DNA of 64,000 nt from positions 4,774,001-4,838,000 of the forward strand of contig NC_068569.1 in NCBI RefSeq assembly GCF_025698545.1, in the 5' to 3' direction. This DNA is from Gossypium raimondii. Taxonomy: Eukaryota; Streptophyta; Magnoliopsida; Malvales; Malvaceae. Below are positions 1 to 11,737 of the stretch, piece after piece. The position numbers and the translations under genes are program-made. The notes under the pieces were generated by a model. That model saw nothing but the letters and a program-made list of their open reading frames with translations, made no database searches and had not been told where the DNA came from. Within the stretch, counting starts at the first letter, position 1, and the number at the start of each line of letters is the position of its first letter.

Positions 1-26
1 TATATCACTAAATTTCTCTTGATTAC

Positions 27-746
27 CTGATGGCCGAACACAACCGGTGCAGTTTGAAGGACAAAATGTAAGAAGTTATCTGCTCTTTTAAGAATTTGGG
101 ACAACTCTTCTACTGGTGAGGACTGTTTTTCCAGATTTTTTATGCTTTCCTGCAACTTTTCCTTAAGTAGCTGCTCTCTCTGCATGCTTGCTTCCAACAT
201 TTTCTCCAAGTGCATGGCTCGCTGTTTCCAGTATATGACAGTATCATACTCGGCATCAATTTCAACTCTTTTACTTGGAACTACAACATTTTTTTTCCTC
301 CGAGGAACTTCTTGCCAAATATCATAAATGCCATCCAGTATGGAAATCGAGCGTTTATCTCCTCCATACCTTTCCTCCTCGAAACGATGTTCCTCCAATA
401 TCTCTAATTTCTTGAGCTCAGATTCCTGCCTTTGCCTGCTTAGATTGTCAAGTTCTTCTCTAAGAAGACGAACCGCATTCGCTTGCTTATATTCCCAGTG
501 TTTTACAAGGTATGCTAACTGAGACGAGCCCTTGTCTGTATAATTAGTTAGCTCTATAAGATGTTGGAAATCAACTATAGTTGGCTCCCCCACAATTGTT
601 ACCTCCTCCAACATATCTTGGTCACCTCTTGGCTTTTCTACATTAAACTGCTTCCCAGCTTCGTGCTCAATATCTTCAGGCCACATCGAACAAAGGACTT
701 CGACGTTCATGTCTTCAGTTGGGTCGGTCTCCATCTCACAAATCAT
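27..746 (-). CDS. AHK5: AHK5/CKI2-type histidine kinase, first coding exon (partial)
   Basis: The N-terminal 240 codons of a hybrid histidine kinase of the AHK5 (CKI2) type, a cytosolic/plasma-membrane-associated kinase of plant cytokinin, ethylene/ABA and H2O2 signalling (family knowledge). The minus-strand reading starts MICEMETDPTEDMNVEVL and continues through a charged, coiled-coil-rich stretch (EYKQANAVRLLREELDNL, then YWKQRAMHLEKMLEAS) to VEELSQILKRADNFLHFVLQ and GHQ, just before the PAS-like region in this family. The exon ends at 27 with CAG followed by a GT donor (complement of 25-26). The start at 746 is preferred over the internal ATG at 734 because the MxCEMETD opening is conserved in the Arabidopsis protein. 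The PAS, histidine-kinase and receiver parts should lie left of the window. No stop or frameshift is seen. Confidence 0.9.
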
Positions 747-1196
747 GGAAATCACTTAACTACAACCTGTTTGAACTGTTGAGAACACAAATTATCAACA
801 ATCGGTCACCAATCTATGCTTCTGGTATGGCTCTATAAAGCATCTTTAATCAGAACAGATCCTGCGGAAGAATGTTAATTTAAGAATGTCATGTATCCAT
901 GCAAAGTTTAAAATTAAGAAATATTAAGTACCGAGCTTTTAGCCTTCAGAATAAACCAATTGATTCTAAGGTTTCTCCAGCCTTACTACTTTATTTCAAA
1001 TCAAATTTTATTTGAAAGCGAATTACATGACAACGATGTGCAGTTCTTGGAACAGAAAATTGTAGAAAACCATGGCAAACAGAGAGAGAAAATAATAGAT
1101 ATGTTGACTGATGCGGAAAAACAGCAATTGGAGACGAAATAAACAGTAGAAATCTCTTTATTCGACGGAAGTCATATAAATTCCAAAAGTTGATAG

Positions 1197-1276
1197 AATT
1201 TTACATATTAAAAAGATGAAAAGAAAAGCTTTCAAAAATTTTACATATTAAAAAGATGAAAAGAAAAGCTTTTAAA
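1197..1276. repeat. 40-bp direct tandem repeat, two copies
   Basis: The segment starting AATTTTACATATTAAAAAG recurs at 1237 after exactly 40 bp. The first 36 bases are identical and the tail of each unit differs slightly. It sits upstream of the AHK5-like start codon. Confidence 0.85.
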
Positions 1277-1852
1277 TTTTCAGGAGAAAGGAATCAGAAG
1301 ATTCAAAGTCATGTTGAGGAGCAGAAGGTAAATGGCTAAAAGTTTTGATCACTGAACGTTAGCAACAGCTGAATTATATCACATTCGAAACCAGAAGTAA
1401 AAGGAAAGTCGAATTTTAATAAGAATTCAAGAAAATGAAGCTGGAAAAGAGTAAGATTCGTCAAACAGAACAACCGAAAACAGCGCCAACAATAAATATG
1501 ATAAATTTACCCAGTGAACCAACATACTACGCGTTTTTCCTTTTTTTCTTAAATAAAAGCGAATTAGGCAATCAATTAAGATTAGGCAAATACAAACAAA
1601 CCACATTAGTAAGCTAACCCTTGAGATTGAATCACATCCAATCCTGAAAAGAACAAAGCCTTGACGGAGAAGAAGAACAAGCAAAAGGCTGACGGGAACA
1701 TCCAAAACTCAATAGATTTTTCACTGTAGATCTGAGGAACAGCTTTTCTGTTCAGATATTCAGTCAACAGCCTTCAAATGCTAATGAATAACTCTTTTTT
1801 AATGCAAAAATAAAAAATAAGGGAAAGAAGAAAGGCTGAAGCGGCCAAGTTA

Positions 1853-1895
1853 CGAGAGGAGAGAGAAAAACGAGTGAGAGAGAGAGAGGAGAGCA
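1853..1895. repeat. GA-rich simple sequence
   Basis: A purine tract of GAGAGG and GAGAGA units in the 5' flank of the histidine kinase gene. On the kinase (minus) strand it reads as a CT-rich tract, which is common in plant leaders and core promoters. No specific binding site is claimed. Confidence 0.7.
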
Positions 1896-2270
1896 TGTGA
1901 CTGAAAAGAAAAACAAAAACAAAAATGTAGGAGAGAAGGAGCCATGTGCGATCGGAGGTCAAAAACAATAGATAATTCTCTGATTCTTGGCGGTTTTTTT
2001 TTTTTTTGGTTCACTTAGTACTTCCTATGTATGGCTTAGCGGCCCTTTCCTTGTCCTTTGGTGTTATTTATTGGAAGTGTATTTTGCGGATGAAGTGTAT
2101 TTTTTTCCGGGAGTTGTCTGCCTCTCACCATGGGGAGGGGAAAAAGAAAGGAGGGGGGATATTTTTTAAATCAGGGAGCCTTGGCCTCGCTGTTCCTTTC
2201 CCCCGCCCGCCTTTTACTATGCCTAGGTAACGTGATGGAACGGCGTGTGAAAACCACGCGCAGAGGTGAT

Positions 2271-2804
2271 ACAATATAATAGTGTTTAAGCTATTTTATT
2301 TTAAAAATATATACATTTATAATAATTTTTATTATTTTAAATTAAAATATCAATTTAATTTATCTGCAATCAACGAAACTAAAAGAATTATAGTAAAATA
2401 AAAAAATAAAATTAGACAATAATTAAAGAATATTTCAATCATTTACTTGGAATATAATAAATTTATACTTTGTCTTAAGTTGTTAATCACATAAGTTACA
2501 AAATTATAGGTAAAAGAATTACCGTATCTTATAAATTCTTTAAAGGTTACAAAAGAATAAAGTATAGGATTTTAAGAGTTGTACAATGCTCTCTCTTAAA
2601 TGTTCATAGTAAAAATGTGTTTCATTAAAATTTTATAAGAAAAATTTGTGTGGGATAAAAGTTTAATGAAGGAAAAGAAGAATAAGAAAATAATATTATA
2701 TTACAAATTTTCTCGTTAAAATTTTTATCAAGAAAATTCATTGAGACAAAACATTGATTAAAGAAAAAGAACACGTGCTTTAAACTCTGCCTAGTGACTA
2801 CATT
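2271..2804. other. AT-rich spacer, nothing recognised
   Basis: Strongly AT-rich intergenic DNA without long ORFs, RNA-gene signatures or clear repeats. Confidence 0.5.
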
Positions 2805-3402
2805 ACATTACATCTTTGAGTGGATGCTTTCCAATATTGTATACTAGTCTTTCAAATGTTGTGGTTGGCAATGCCTACCGTTAAATTATCACTAAAACGA
2901 ATTTGTTGAACTTTTATATCAATTTTTTTCAATATCACGAGTGAAAAATAATTTTGGTGAAATATGTTTCGATTTGTCACCTTTGATGTAGCCACCACCG
3001 TTGCATTATTTTTATATAAGATAGTTAACATCTTTTCCTTGAATATCTTCTGGATATATTGAGCCAACAACTTTAGCCAAACATACTCTCAACTTCTCTC
3101 ATGCATTGTAATTATTTCTGCATGATTTGAAGAGATAACAACTAATGTCTGTTTTGTTGAACGCCGTGATATAACAGTAACTCTAAACAAATAAATATCT
3201 CATTTGAGATCAACCTTTATGTAAATTCGATAAATATTCAGTATCGACATAGCCAACTAATATAGATATTGAACCACTTGAATAAAATAACCTAATACAG
3301 TTTCTCTCAGATTTCTAAATACATGTTTAATTTCATTATTATGTCTATGTGTTGGAGAATAACTAAATCTTGCTAACAAGCTTCCAACAAATGTTATATC
3401 AG
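2805..3402 (-). mobile_element. Decayed Ty1/Copia pol 3' end (RNase H region)
   Basis: Read on the minus strand from 3402 down, three frames together spell the end of a Copia polyprotein. The pieces, in the expected order, are: DITFVGSLLARFSYSPT, SRRSTKQTLV followed by SSNHAEII, LYKNNATVVA, NRNIFHQNYF, a DIKVQQIRFSDNL stretch, and TFERLVYNIGKHPLKDVM. This is the RNase H block and extreme C-terminus of Copia pol. Frame changes and at least one stop separate the blocks, and part of the stretch before TFERLVYN is deleted. It is an inactive relic; no LTRs were recognised around it. Confidence 0.8.
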
Positions 3403-6243
3403 GCAAGGTTTTTAGAACCAAATAGGTAGTTGAATCAGTCCGGTCACCGATTCTTCAGTTCAATAGGTATGATTGGCCTACCTAGTTCAATTAAATAAAT
3501 TATTAAAATATTAAAAATAAAAAATTCAATTCAACTGTCTAATTCAATCAACTTTTTGCTCGGTTCAACGATTCTTGAGCCAACTTGTCCAATAATTTTG
3601 TCTGAACTGGTACCCTAGATAGAACTTTGTTTTTTTAATATCTTTTATCTCAAATCCTGAAGCTCTTCGAGAGTTCAAATAACATTAAAATCATCAATAT
3701 AATTAGTAATTATCACAAAATTTTTATAATCTTATTTCAACAATTATTATTTTTTATAATAAACTTTTTGTAGTAACTTTAAAAAAATATTTAGGATTTA
3801 AATAATATAAGTTTTGGTTACAACTTTATAAAATGTACATAAATTATTTTTATAATATATAATAAATATTTTTCATAATCATCCCAAATACTCATACATA
3901 TTCATGTTTATAATATAAAATTTATAACTTAAACTTGTATAGAAAATAACTTTTAAAATTAAATTTAAGGGTAATTACTTGTGTGATTACTCTAATTCTC
4001 ACCCTAAAAATTGAAAAGCGTAATTGGAAGCTCTAATTATACTCAATTTAGTAGTACTCACAAATTATAATGGTTTCTCAAATATATTACATTTGTTTTA
4101 CACAAATTACTAAGTGACTTTCTATACTACATTCGCTTTTACACAAATATTCATTTGTGTCCTCTAAATTTTTTTAATTTTAAATTAGTAAAGGTAAAAT
4201 TGCATATTGGTCTCGTTAAAATGGTAAATATTTGATTTAATTTTTAAAATTATAAAGATATAGACTATTAAAATGGTGAAATTACATTTTATTATTGTAA
4301 AAATTATAATTTAATTTCAGCCCTAAAACAATTTTGGACTTAGCTCCGGTTTATTGCTTTCGATAAGAAATTTTATTTTAAACAATATCAATTTACTTTT
4401 TAAGTAAAGATAAAATAAATACTTTTATATTTATATAGATAAATTGTGTAGGTCTAAACTCAAATCCATGTTTCGCGAACTATAAATAATTTATGAGTGA
4501 AAATAGAATAATTTAAAGTAATTCATCCGACGAAACACTCTCATTTGACCATCGCAGCGTCTCTTCAAATAAACTTACTATTGACACAATCAAATATGTG
4601 TGCGAAAAGTGATAATTAACTCAAAAATCGATGTGGTAAAAGAAACAGAGAGAAAAGAAAGGGAATGTGCCTGTGGGAGATTAATTAAGTAAAACCTAAA
4701 ATAGTGGGATTTCTGGGAAAGGTAGAAGAAAAAGGCAAAGCCAAATAATTAAACATAATTTTAATGTGAAAATCTATTATATATTTGAATATTTAATTTA
4801 ATTTAATTTAACCATGAAATGATATGTTAAATTTTATGTGAATTAGTTTAAAATAAAAAATTTAAAGAAAATGAATATTATAAAAATGAATATTATAAAA
4901 GTATTAATTTTGAAGGTTTTGAAACCTTTACAAAAGCTTTATTGTTTATCATTTTTTAGTTTTGCTTTTAAAAGTTATATGTTAATATTTTACTCTTTTT
5001 TAATTTCTATTTAAAATTATGTCATATAAGATGTGGTGTGTCATTTAATTGTTTTAATAACAGAAAGACCTAGTTGATATAATATCAACAATTCGAGAAT
5101 GCAATTAGAACATTTTAAAGTTCGAAAATTAATTTAGAATGAAAATCATATTTTAAGGATATCCGATGCAACTAATTTTTCAAAGACATGAATATATTAC
5201 AATGCTTTTGGATGGGATATTTTAAGGAGAAAATTTGGTGGCTATTCTTAATAAGAAGCAGGAATAGCCATTGTGGTAGCCTAGAATGATTATTAAGAAT
5301 GAAGTTGTAATACTATCCTGGTTTAAGTCATTCAGGGATGGAAACGTTGACTTACATTGAAAAAAGGCAGTAACATAACGTAAGGTCGTAAGCTATATTC
5401 TAACTTTGCATTTCACCGTCTGCCTTTCCAAATTCTTTTAATATAGTATACAACAGCAGCTCCCATGTGACAGCCTGCTACACCATATATCCATAACGCC
5501 ACATCCTCCACAACCATGCCATGTGGTGGTGTATGTCTTTACATGTTATAACCAACAAATGGCAGGTGTGTTCCGTTTCTAAAGCTACAACCAAATGCCA
5601 ATCTTACTTTTTCCAGGTAAATTTTGGTCATCGCCATTTCTACAACTACAGAAACATGATAAACCAATAATACCCAAGTTGCATTCCTTTTTCCTTCTGT
5701 TTTTAGAGACTGAGGAGGTCAACAGTTATTGCAGAACCACCCATATTCTCCTAGTTGACATATATATATTATAACGTATTTACAATGTCTTTGGCAAATT
5801 CAAATTATCAGATGTTTTCAAAAGTAGTATATTATTATGTTATCATTATTATAATTTAAACTCTAAACAAGAAGCTGCCTGTTTGGTGGGTGGGAGACTG
5901 AAGTGTAAGGAGGAAGAATGGGGGAGGGGGGTCTGCCAGCACATACTGGCCAAGTGGTTTATTTAATTGAACCTTGGTTCAAGTTACTATATCTGCTCCC
6001 TCAACCTGAAGCTGTTAGGAGCCAAAGCCATTCATTATTAGCTAATAAATATGTAGCTATGCATCAATGTCTTAACTTGTATATCGTCGTAACTCGAAAA
6101 CTACTAATAATTCTTACATAAACAGTTTATGATGAGACCACGAGAACTTGGCATGTAGTAATGATTACCAAAGTAAAATAAGCAAAAGGATAGGAGAAGG
6201 GCGTACGGTAAAACTCATAAAATGTTACTGTTCCCTTCCCCTC
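3403..6243. other. AT-rich intergenic DNA with repeat debris
   Basis: No gene recognised. At about 3408-3480 and 3540-3625 there are two related stretches with the GGTT-CAA-type words of a low-copy dispersed repeat (one contains TCAGTCCGGTCACCG, the other GGTTCAACGATTCTTGAG). The rest, including the 5.4-6.2 kb portion with short ORFs, shows no homology I recognise. Confidence 0.45.
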
Positions 6244-6399
6244 TTAGGGTGCGTTTATATGGGCGATTGGGTGCGGTGCGGTGCGTTTAGCTTATTTTTT
6301 GTCTCACGTTACAGTATCGCTACAATATCTAATCTCACCGCCATCGCTGTTTTTACACTAATCGCAGGTAAACGTACCGCCCATCCAAACTCACCCTTA
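6244..6399. mobile_element. 150-bp Tourist-like (PIF/Harbinger) MITE, copy 1
   Basis: The element body is 6247-6396, flanked by TTA on both sides (6244-6246 and 6397-6399). The ends are inverted repeats: the left begins GGGTGCGTTT and the right ends AAACTCACCC. Subterminal GATGGGCGGTGCG-type words also occur inverted at the two ends. A second copy of exactly the same length lies at 28582-28731 with the same flanking trinucleotide. The TTA duplication and GGGTG-start ends fit PIF/Harbinger MITEs (family knowledge). It has no coding capacity. Confidence 0.85.
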
Positions 6400-8640
6400 A
6401 TCAATCAAAAACATCTCCTTTTTGGGACATATATATACCATTAAAAACTACATCTTATATTCATACATATTATTACCAGCAGTGGATTACCGTGATACAG
6501 TCCCTATATTATGTTTTTAAGGGATTTTAGTTTTGTTATCCAGCAATGGAAACTTTTCCATAAAAATAAAAAAAGATCTAGCAGTGGGAACTGATGCTTA
6601 CAGTTACACCAATTATTTTAATCCAGTTTATGCGATTCAAAAGTGACACTATATATGTAGTTGAAAACAAATGTATGTGTTTAATTGGACCTTGTTCATT
6701 TCCCGACATTAGAGAAAAACAACAATTTTCCTTAAAAAATGTGACCCGGGATTTGTGCCTCGTTAGTTAAATCGACCACAAAAAACTCAAGCACAGGGGA
6801 GACAAGGGCGGCCTAAGCTTCACTCGCTGTAAAACAGTATTAATCCGTTATGAACCAGAGTTAGATATAGTGGTAATAAATATTATATATTTGAGAAAAA
6901 ATTAAAAACATTTTTTATTGAAAGAAACTAATATAAACTTTAATTTTATTAACAAAAAATAAATATAATTGATATCTTAATTATAAACTTTCAATCATGC
7001 ACATACACCTCTCCTAGCCCTCCAAATGGTTGTTATTGCGGTTCTTTTTTCTGGTTCCTTTTCAGTGCAATTTTAAGTACCTTTTAACTTTTTGGTCAAC
7101 TTTATTTATTAGCTTATTTTTGTTTTGATTACTAAATTATAAAAAAAATTTAATTTTGTCTATTTTGTTTTGATTCGTTAAGTTATAAATGAAATTTGAC
7201 TTTTATAATTGATATACTCGACACTTATATATTTTATCAATCTAGTTTTAATTTAAAATAATTTAAAAATTTAATTTTTACATTTATAAATTCTATAAAT
7301 TTAATCCTCAAATATGTCTTATCATAAATTTAAATACCTACTAATAATGGAAGGAAAATGTCGTTGGTGAATTTGATGCGATTTAAATCATTTATGAGTA
7401 ATAACCATTAATGATACTTCATAATATTTAGATTAATCTATAATTGAAGTACAAAAATACTCTTTATGGCAACAAGAAAATACCTTGGAAGTTACACTAA
7501 CCAAGCAAAACACCCATACATAAAAACATAAAAAAGAACTTACGTAACAAAAAAAAAAAAAAAACAACCATAAATCCAGTTTTTAAAACACAATAAAAAA
7601 TTAGAATTTGATCGGCCACCGTCGGCCTGCTCGGATCTCCGGTAGGAGATTTCGAGCAGCTGTGCTATTTAAGTCTCTAGTTTAGGTGTTGAGATGGTGA
7701 TCAGTAGCCATATAAATTGACCTGATCTTCTAGGCTTATGAAATAAATTTTCTGTAGTGAACACACGCATATATATTCTTACATAGCTCAATATCTGAAA
7801 AACCAAATCTTTAGGTCCCTATAACTTTTCTAGGAGCAATGCTAATGGGCAGATCAGGAAGAAGACCCCACATAATGGTAACATCAATCCCCAGAAAATT
7901 TCTTTTCTAATTTACTTCTTGAATTTTCATGGGAATTTTTGGGATGAGAAAATTCGGTTATTTTATTTTTAATCTTTCCAGTGGCACATTCAAAGGCTGC
8001 TTTCTAGCTGGTTCTTCAATTCATAATATTTGTCTATTAATGAAATAATTTTAGGGTCTTGTTCCGTTTCATGATATGTATATTATTTTGAGTCAGGAAC
8101 ATAATCTTTTGCCCCGAATGGAGGCCAATATTAGCTGTTGTTGGTGTTCTGATAAGTAAAACACAGAAATATATCAATATATGGCTGCCTTCGTAGTCAA
8201 TATATTACATACACTTAATTTTTGGTTTCCATTGAAATCAGATAAAGCATGTCCTTGGGTGAGAATGTTTGAGGTGAGGATTAAAGTTATTTCACTTTAT
8301 TCAAAATTTGAAATAACTCGAATCCAAAATTTATTGTGGGACAGATTTTTCCAATAAATATAAAGGGAGTAACTGGCAGCTTGATGGTTTTGTTGAACTG
8401 GTTAGGAGCAAATGTTAGTTTCACAAATTCTAGTTTACATGTAACAATATGAAAGTTTGTTATGTCAAAGAATGCAAAGTGATTGTCATAGTTCATTGTA
8501 CTAGAATTATAAATCATATATGATGTTTTACTGAAAATAACGCGACTTTTGATCTTTGTTGGTTTTTGGTTTATTGAGAATAAAGTGATTATCTTAGTTC
8601 ATTGGTGAAGGCTGTATAGGTAAAAAGTTGATTAAAAAGT
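6400..8640. other. Intergenic, no gene recognised
   Basis: AT-rich spacer. A GC-richer patch at 7608-7700 contains an imperfect hairpin (7627-7659), and a GTAGTG-type end word occurs near 7753-7759. Otherwise only unsupported short ORFs. Confidence 0.4.
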
Positions 8641-8644
8641 GTAG

Positions 8645-8797
8645 AAAATAGCAGGCAAAGCTTTTTACCGACATGTCCCTATAGCAATGGCCTACATTTC
8701 GATCTTCTGGGTTTATACCGATGGTTTTTTTTTATAGTGACGGAACAGATATAGCGACGGAATTTCGTTTGTCGGTAAATGGTATTTTTTTGTAGTG
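8645..8797 (-). mobile_element. CACTA-type transposon terminal fragment
   Basis: The right edge reads GGTATTTTTTTGTAGTG; its complement starts CACTACAAAAAAATACC, the standard end of plant CACTA (En/Spm) elements. Inside it are the repeated subterminal words typical of that superfamily: TACCGACATGTCCC, TATAGTGACGGAAC and ATAGCGACGGAATTTCG. No matching CACTA end was found to the left, so this is a truncated end or a solo remnant. The bases after the end are TTG, a possible 3-bp duplication that cannot be confirmed. Confidence 0.7.
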
Positions 8798-8841
8798 TTG
8801 TTTGGTTTGGAACAGCCGATCACTAGCCTCGTTTCTATCGA

Positions 8842-9192
8842 GAGGTGCTCATGGGTCGGGCACCCCGGCCCAGCCCGACGGCCCACCCAAAATATGGGAG
8901 GGTTTGAGTAAAAATATAGGCCCGAAAGGCCTCAGACACCATTTTTGGCCTGGGCCCGGACCGGCCTGAATATAATAAATATATTTTTTTTATTTTTAAA
9001 ATTTTTTAAAATTTTTTATTTTTAAAATAATTTTTTGTGTTTATTAAAAAAATGGGTCGGGCTGAGCTCGGCTTAGGAATTTTTTCCCGGGCCGGGCCTG
9101 GACAAAATTTTAGGCCCATATTCCGGGCTAGGCCCAGGCCTAAAACACGGGCTGAAATTTTTTATGGGCCTGGCCCGGCCCATGAGCACCTC
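8842..9192. mobile_element. GC-rich terminal-inverted-repeat element, copy 1 (351 bp)
   Basis: The left end GAGGTGCTCATGGGTCGGG and the right end CCCGGCCCATGAGCACCTC are inverted over about 14-19 bases. The interior is packed with GGCCC, GGGCC and CCGGGC words. It looks like a non-autonomous DNA element. Two longer, AT-richer relatives appear to lie at 27880-28456 and 58555-59126. The flanks share no obvious target duplication. The ORF across it is GC-rich shadow coding. Confidence 0.75.
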
Positions 9193-11737
9193 AATTTTCT
9201 ATTCCGTGCTTTTTTTTTTATACCAAATTTCAGCCAGTTTTTTTGGTAGGATGAGGTTCAGATTAATAATTTTCTTTTTCTTTTTGCTTAGAATGGTTGT
9301 GCCCCTTTGGTGTCGTAAGACTTGATTCTCTAAAATTTTAGTGATTTTGATTTGTCGAATTCTTTTCAAATTTCGAATTTTATGTTTTTGTTGTTTTCAT
9401 CATTGCTTTTTTTTGTTCCATTAGTAGGGAGCAGTGTGGTAGACGAGATCCTATGAATCTAAACCCAATTTTTGTATTAATGGTTGAAACTTCTTAATAG
9501 AGTTGGGATCCTCATTATATGGTGATAACCCCTCTTCGAAATCCACTATTAGAAAGATTAATCGATACTTTGTTTGTTGGCTTAGAGTGATTTTTCAAAT
9601 TGTTTTTTCTCGGTTGGGTTGAGATGTTGTAATGATTCGATTTTGACCTCTCATCTTTTTGAATGAAATGAAATCTTGTATTAGGGGAAAAAAACATCTT
9701 GTATTTTGTTAACTTTTTCACTAAAACCTTTAAGTTTTGCTTAGTAAAGTGGTAAGAAATTTTAAAAAATGGAAAACACAAGGGTTAGAAAACTAGACAA
9801 ATGGAATATATATATTTTTTTCTATAGATGCACTTGCTAGTTGAAAAATAAAAAGAAATAAAATAATTGAAAAATATACAATTTTAAACTAAGATACATC
9901 TCTTGGGTTTTTTACACAAATGGTATAGAAAAAAAAAATACTGAAATAGGATGTCAGAAAATTTTTTTACCAAAATAGGTTACTTTTTCATTGAAGCCTA
10001 TTAGGTAGGCGCCAATGAATAAAAAATAATAATTTTTTTTTAAATAAAATATTTTTATATTTTTTTAATAATTTTTTTTAAAAAAATACGAGTCAAAATA
10101 CGGTCAACGGGTCGGGTCGGGTCGGGTGACGCCTATCAGGTAGGCGCCAATGAATATTGTAATTTTGTATTAATATTGTAATTATTTTATAATTAAATTT
10201 GTATTTATAGTTTTGGATTAGTATTTTGTATGAATATTGTAATTTTTTATATGAATATTGTAATTTTGTGTTTGTAATTTATACTAATCCAAAAAATTAT
10301 AATATTCATACAAAATATTAATCCAATACTAATCCAATATTCATACAAAATACTAATCACAAAAATAGTAAATACACTGCTAAAAAACTCGTCAGCTGAA
10401 TCTTCATGTCAAATCAAAGTGATGAAGATAAATTTTACGCACATATATTTATTGTTTTGCGGGTTTATAATCGACTTCGATAAGCATCTAAAATGGGTTT
10501 AGTGGGCAGCACCACTCTGGGGTTTCTTGTTTTGACGAGAGAAATAAATTGTGCATGTCATCATTATTTCTTTTGACCAGTACAGATCGAAAGCCTTTCT
10601 AAGAAAGATCCGGGGGTGGTTGCTTTGGCGAGAGATGACTCAACCATGCATAAAACATCTTTTTACACAATATATATGTATATATATTCATGGAGCTATA
10701 CGCCATTTTCGTCATCTCTTTCTTTATATGAGGAAAAATATAATTAAACCTAAATAAAGCTTGTCTTGCTTTCGAGGAAACACGTGCTTGTATTGAATTG
10801 GGTTCTACTGTTGGATTTATTATGGACAAAAAGAGAGGATGACCCCCTACTCTATAATGCAGGAAAAAGGATAGTTTTTTCTACAATATCAATGGAAAAT
10901 AATAATATAATAATGGAGCAATGCGGGATGGAAAACGACCGTGTTCGTCTCATCTTTTCCATTAATTGGTACCTTCCCCCTTCCATATTTTAAAATGAAA
11001 AAACAACCCATGAATTCTTAAAAGAAAAAAAAGAAGAGGCAATTAAGCAGGTTTCTGTGAACCAAAAATTAATTAGGTTCGGGTGCTGCCAATTATTGCA
11101 TCCATAGCAGTGTTATTGTCTTCCACATGCATGTGTGCATGTGTTTTTAATTAATATATTTAAGGTGACTGTAATTTAACAACTTCAGTTACACTTGATA
11201 CAAATCTTAGAAGCCAAAGAAGTGTGCTGCTTTTACTAAATATAAAGATTCACCAATACACATGCGAAGAAACATCTACAAAGTTGACTTTCTCCATTGT
11301 TTTCTTCCAACCCAAGTAGCCGGCTTTAATAATTTTAAATTTAATTCCCATAGAGTAACATCATTTTTCTTCCCTACTTAGCTCACAGATTAGAACCAAA
11401 AGTCGGATGCGTGATCAACACGTCACATGTTTTTTCAAACAAATACGTTATAATGATTAAAATTTAGACCTAATAAAGGTTGATATGCAATTTTATTTTT
11501 GACCAGGCTTCAGATTCAACATCCCATAATTATATTCATCTGTAAAACTATAAAAGTTTGGGTAATTCTTATTGGCAGGAAGGGTTCATATAATTTTCAT
11601 GTCTCCTTTCAGTGTTTACATCCTTATATGAAGGATATTAGACTTGTGGTAACCATGTGATCACTTCACACATGACAGTGGATCGGTTACATTTGATCCT
11701 TATTTAAATTCTCCTACCCAACGCATTAAATTAAGCC
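9193..11737. other. Intergenic with short repeats
   Basis: No supported gene. Contains the duplicated TAGGCGCCAATG motif (about 9994-10156), an AT-rich inverted segment (10190-10370), and ordinary AT-rich DNA to 11737. Confidence 0.4.
9994..10370. repeat. GTAGGCGCCAATGAAT direct repeat plus AT-rich inverted segment
   Basis: GTAGGCGCCAATGAAT occurs near 10005 and again near 10141, separated by poly-T/AT DNA and a GGGTCGGGTCGGGTCGGG run. Immediately after, TTTTGTATGAATATTGTAAT units (10220-10270) are followed by their complement, ATTCATACAAAATA (10300-10350), so the stretch could fold on itself. It is probably a decayed repetitive element. Confidence 0.55.

Larger units (their letters stand above)
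747..2270. other. 5' flank/leader region of the AHK5-like gene
   Basis: No convincing protein-coding exon on either strand. The stretch should contain the promoter and perhaps a spliced leader of the minus-strand kinase gene. It holds a two-copy 40-bp repeat (1197-1276) and a purine-rich GA tract near 1853-1895. A T13-14 run lies near 1993-2007, and base composition becomes more GC-rich up to about 2270. I could not fix a TATA box or transcription start. Confidence 0.5.

Noticed and set aside
5963..5985. TTGAACC-TT-GGTTCAA as a possible small-RNA hairpin
   Set aside because: Arms are only seven bases and no longer pairing surrounds them.
6148..6444. A 98-codon plus-strand ORF
   Set aside because: Runs across the 150-bp MITE and its flanks.
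9037..9249. A 70-codon plus-strand ORF
   Set aside because: Lies in the GC-rich inverted-repeat element; no homology or codon pattern.
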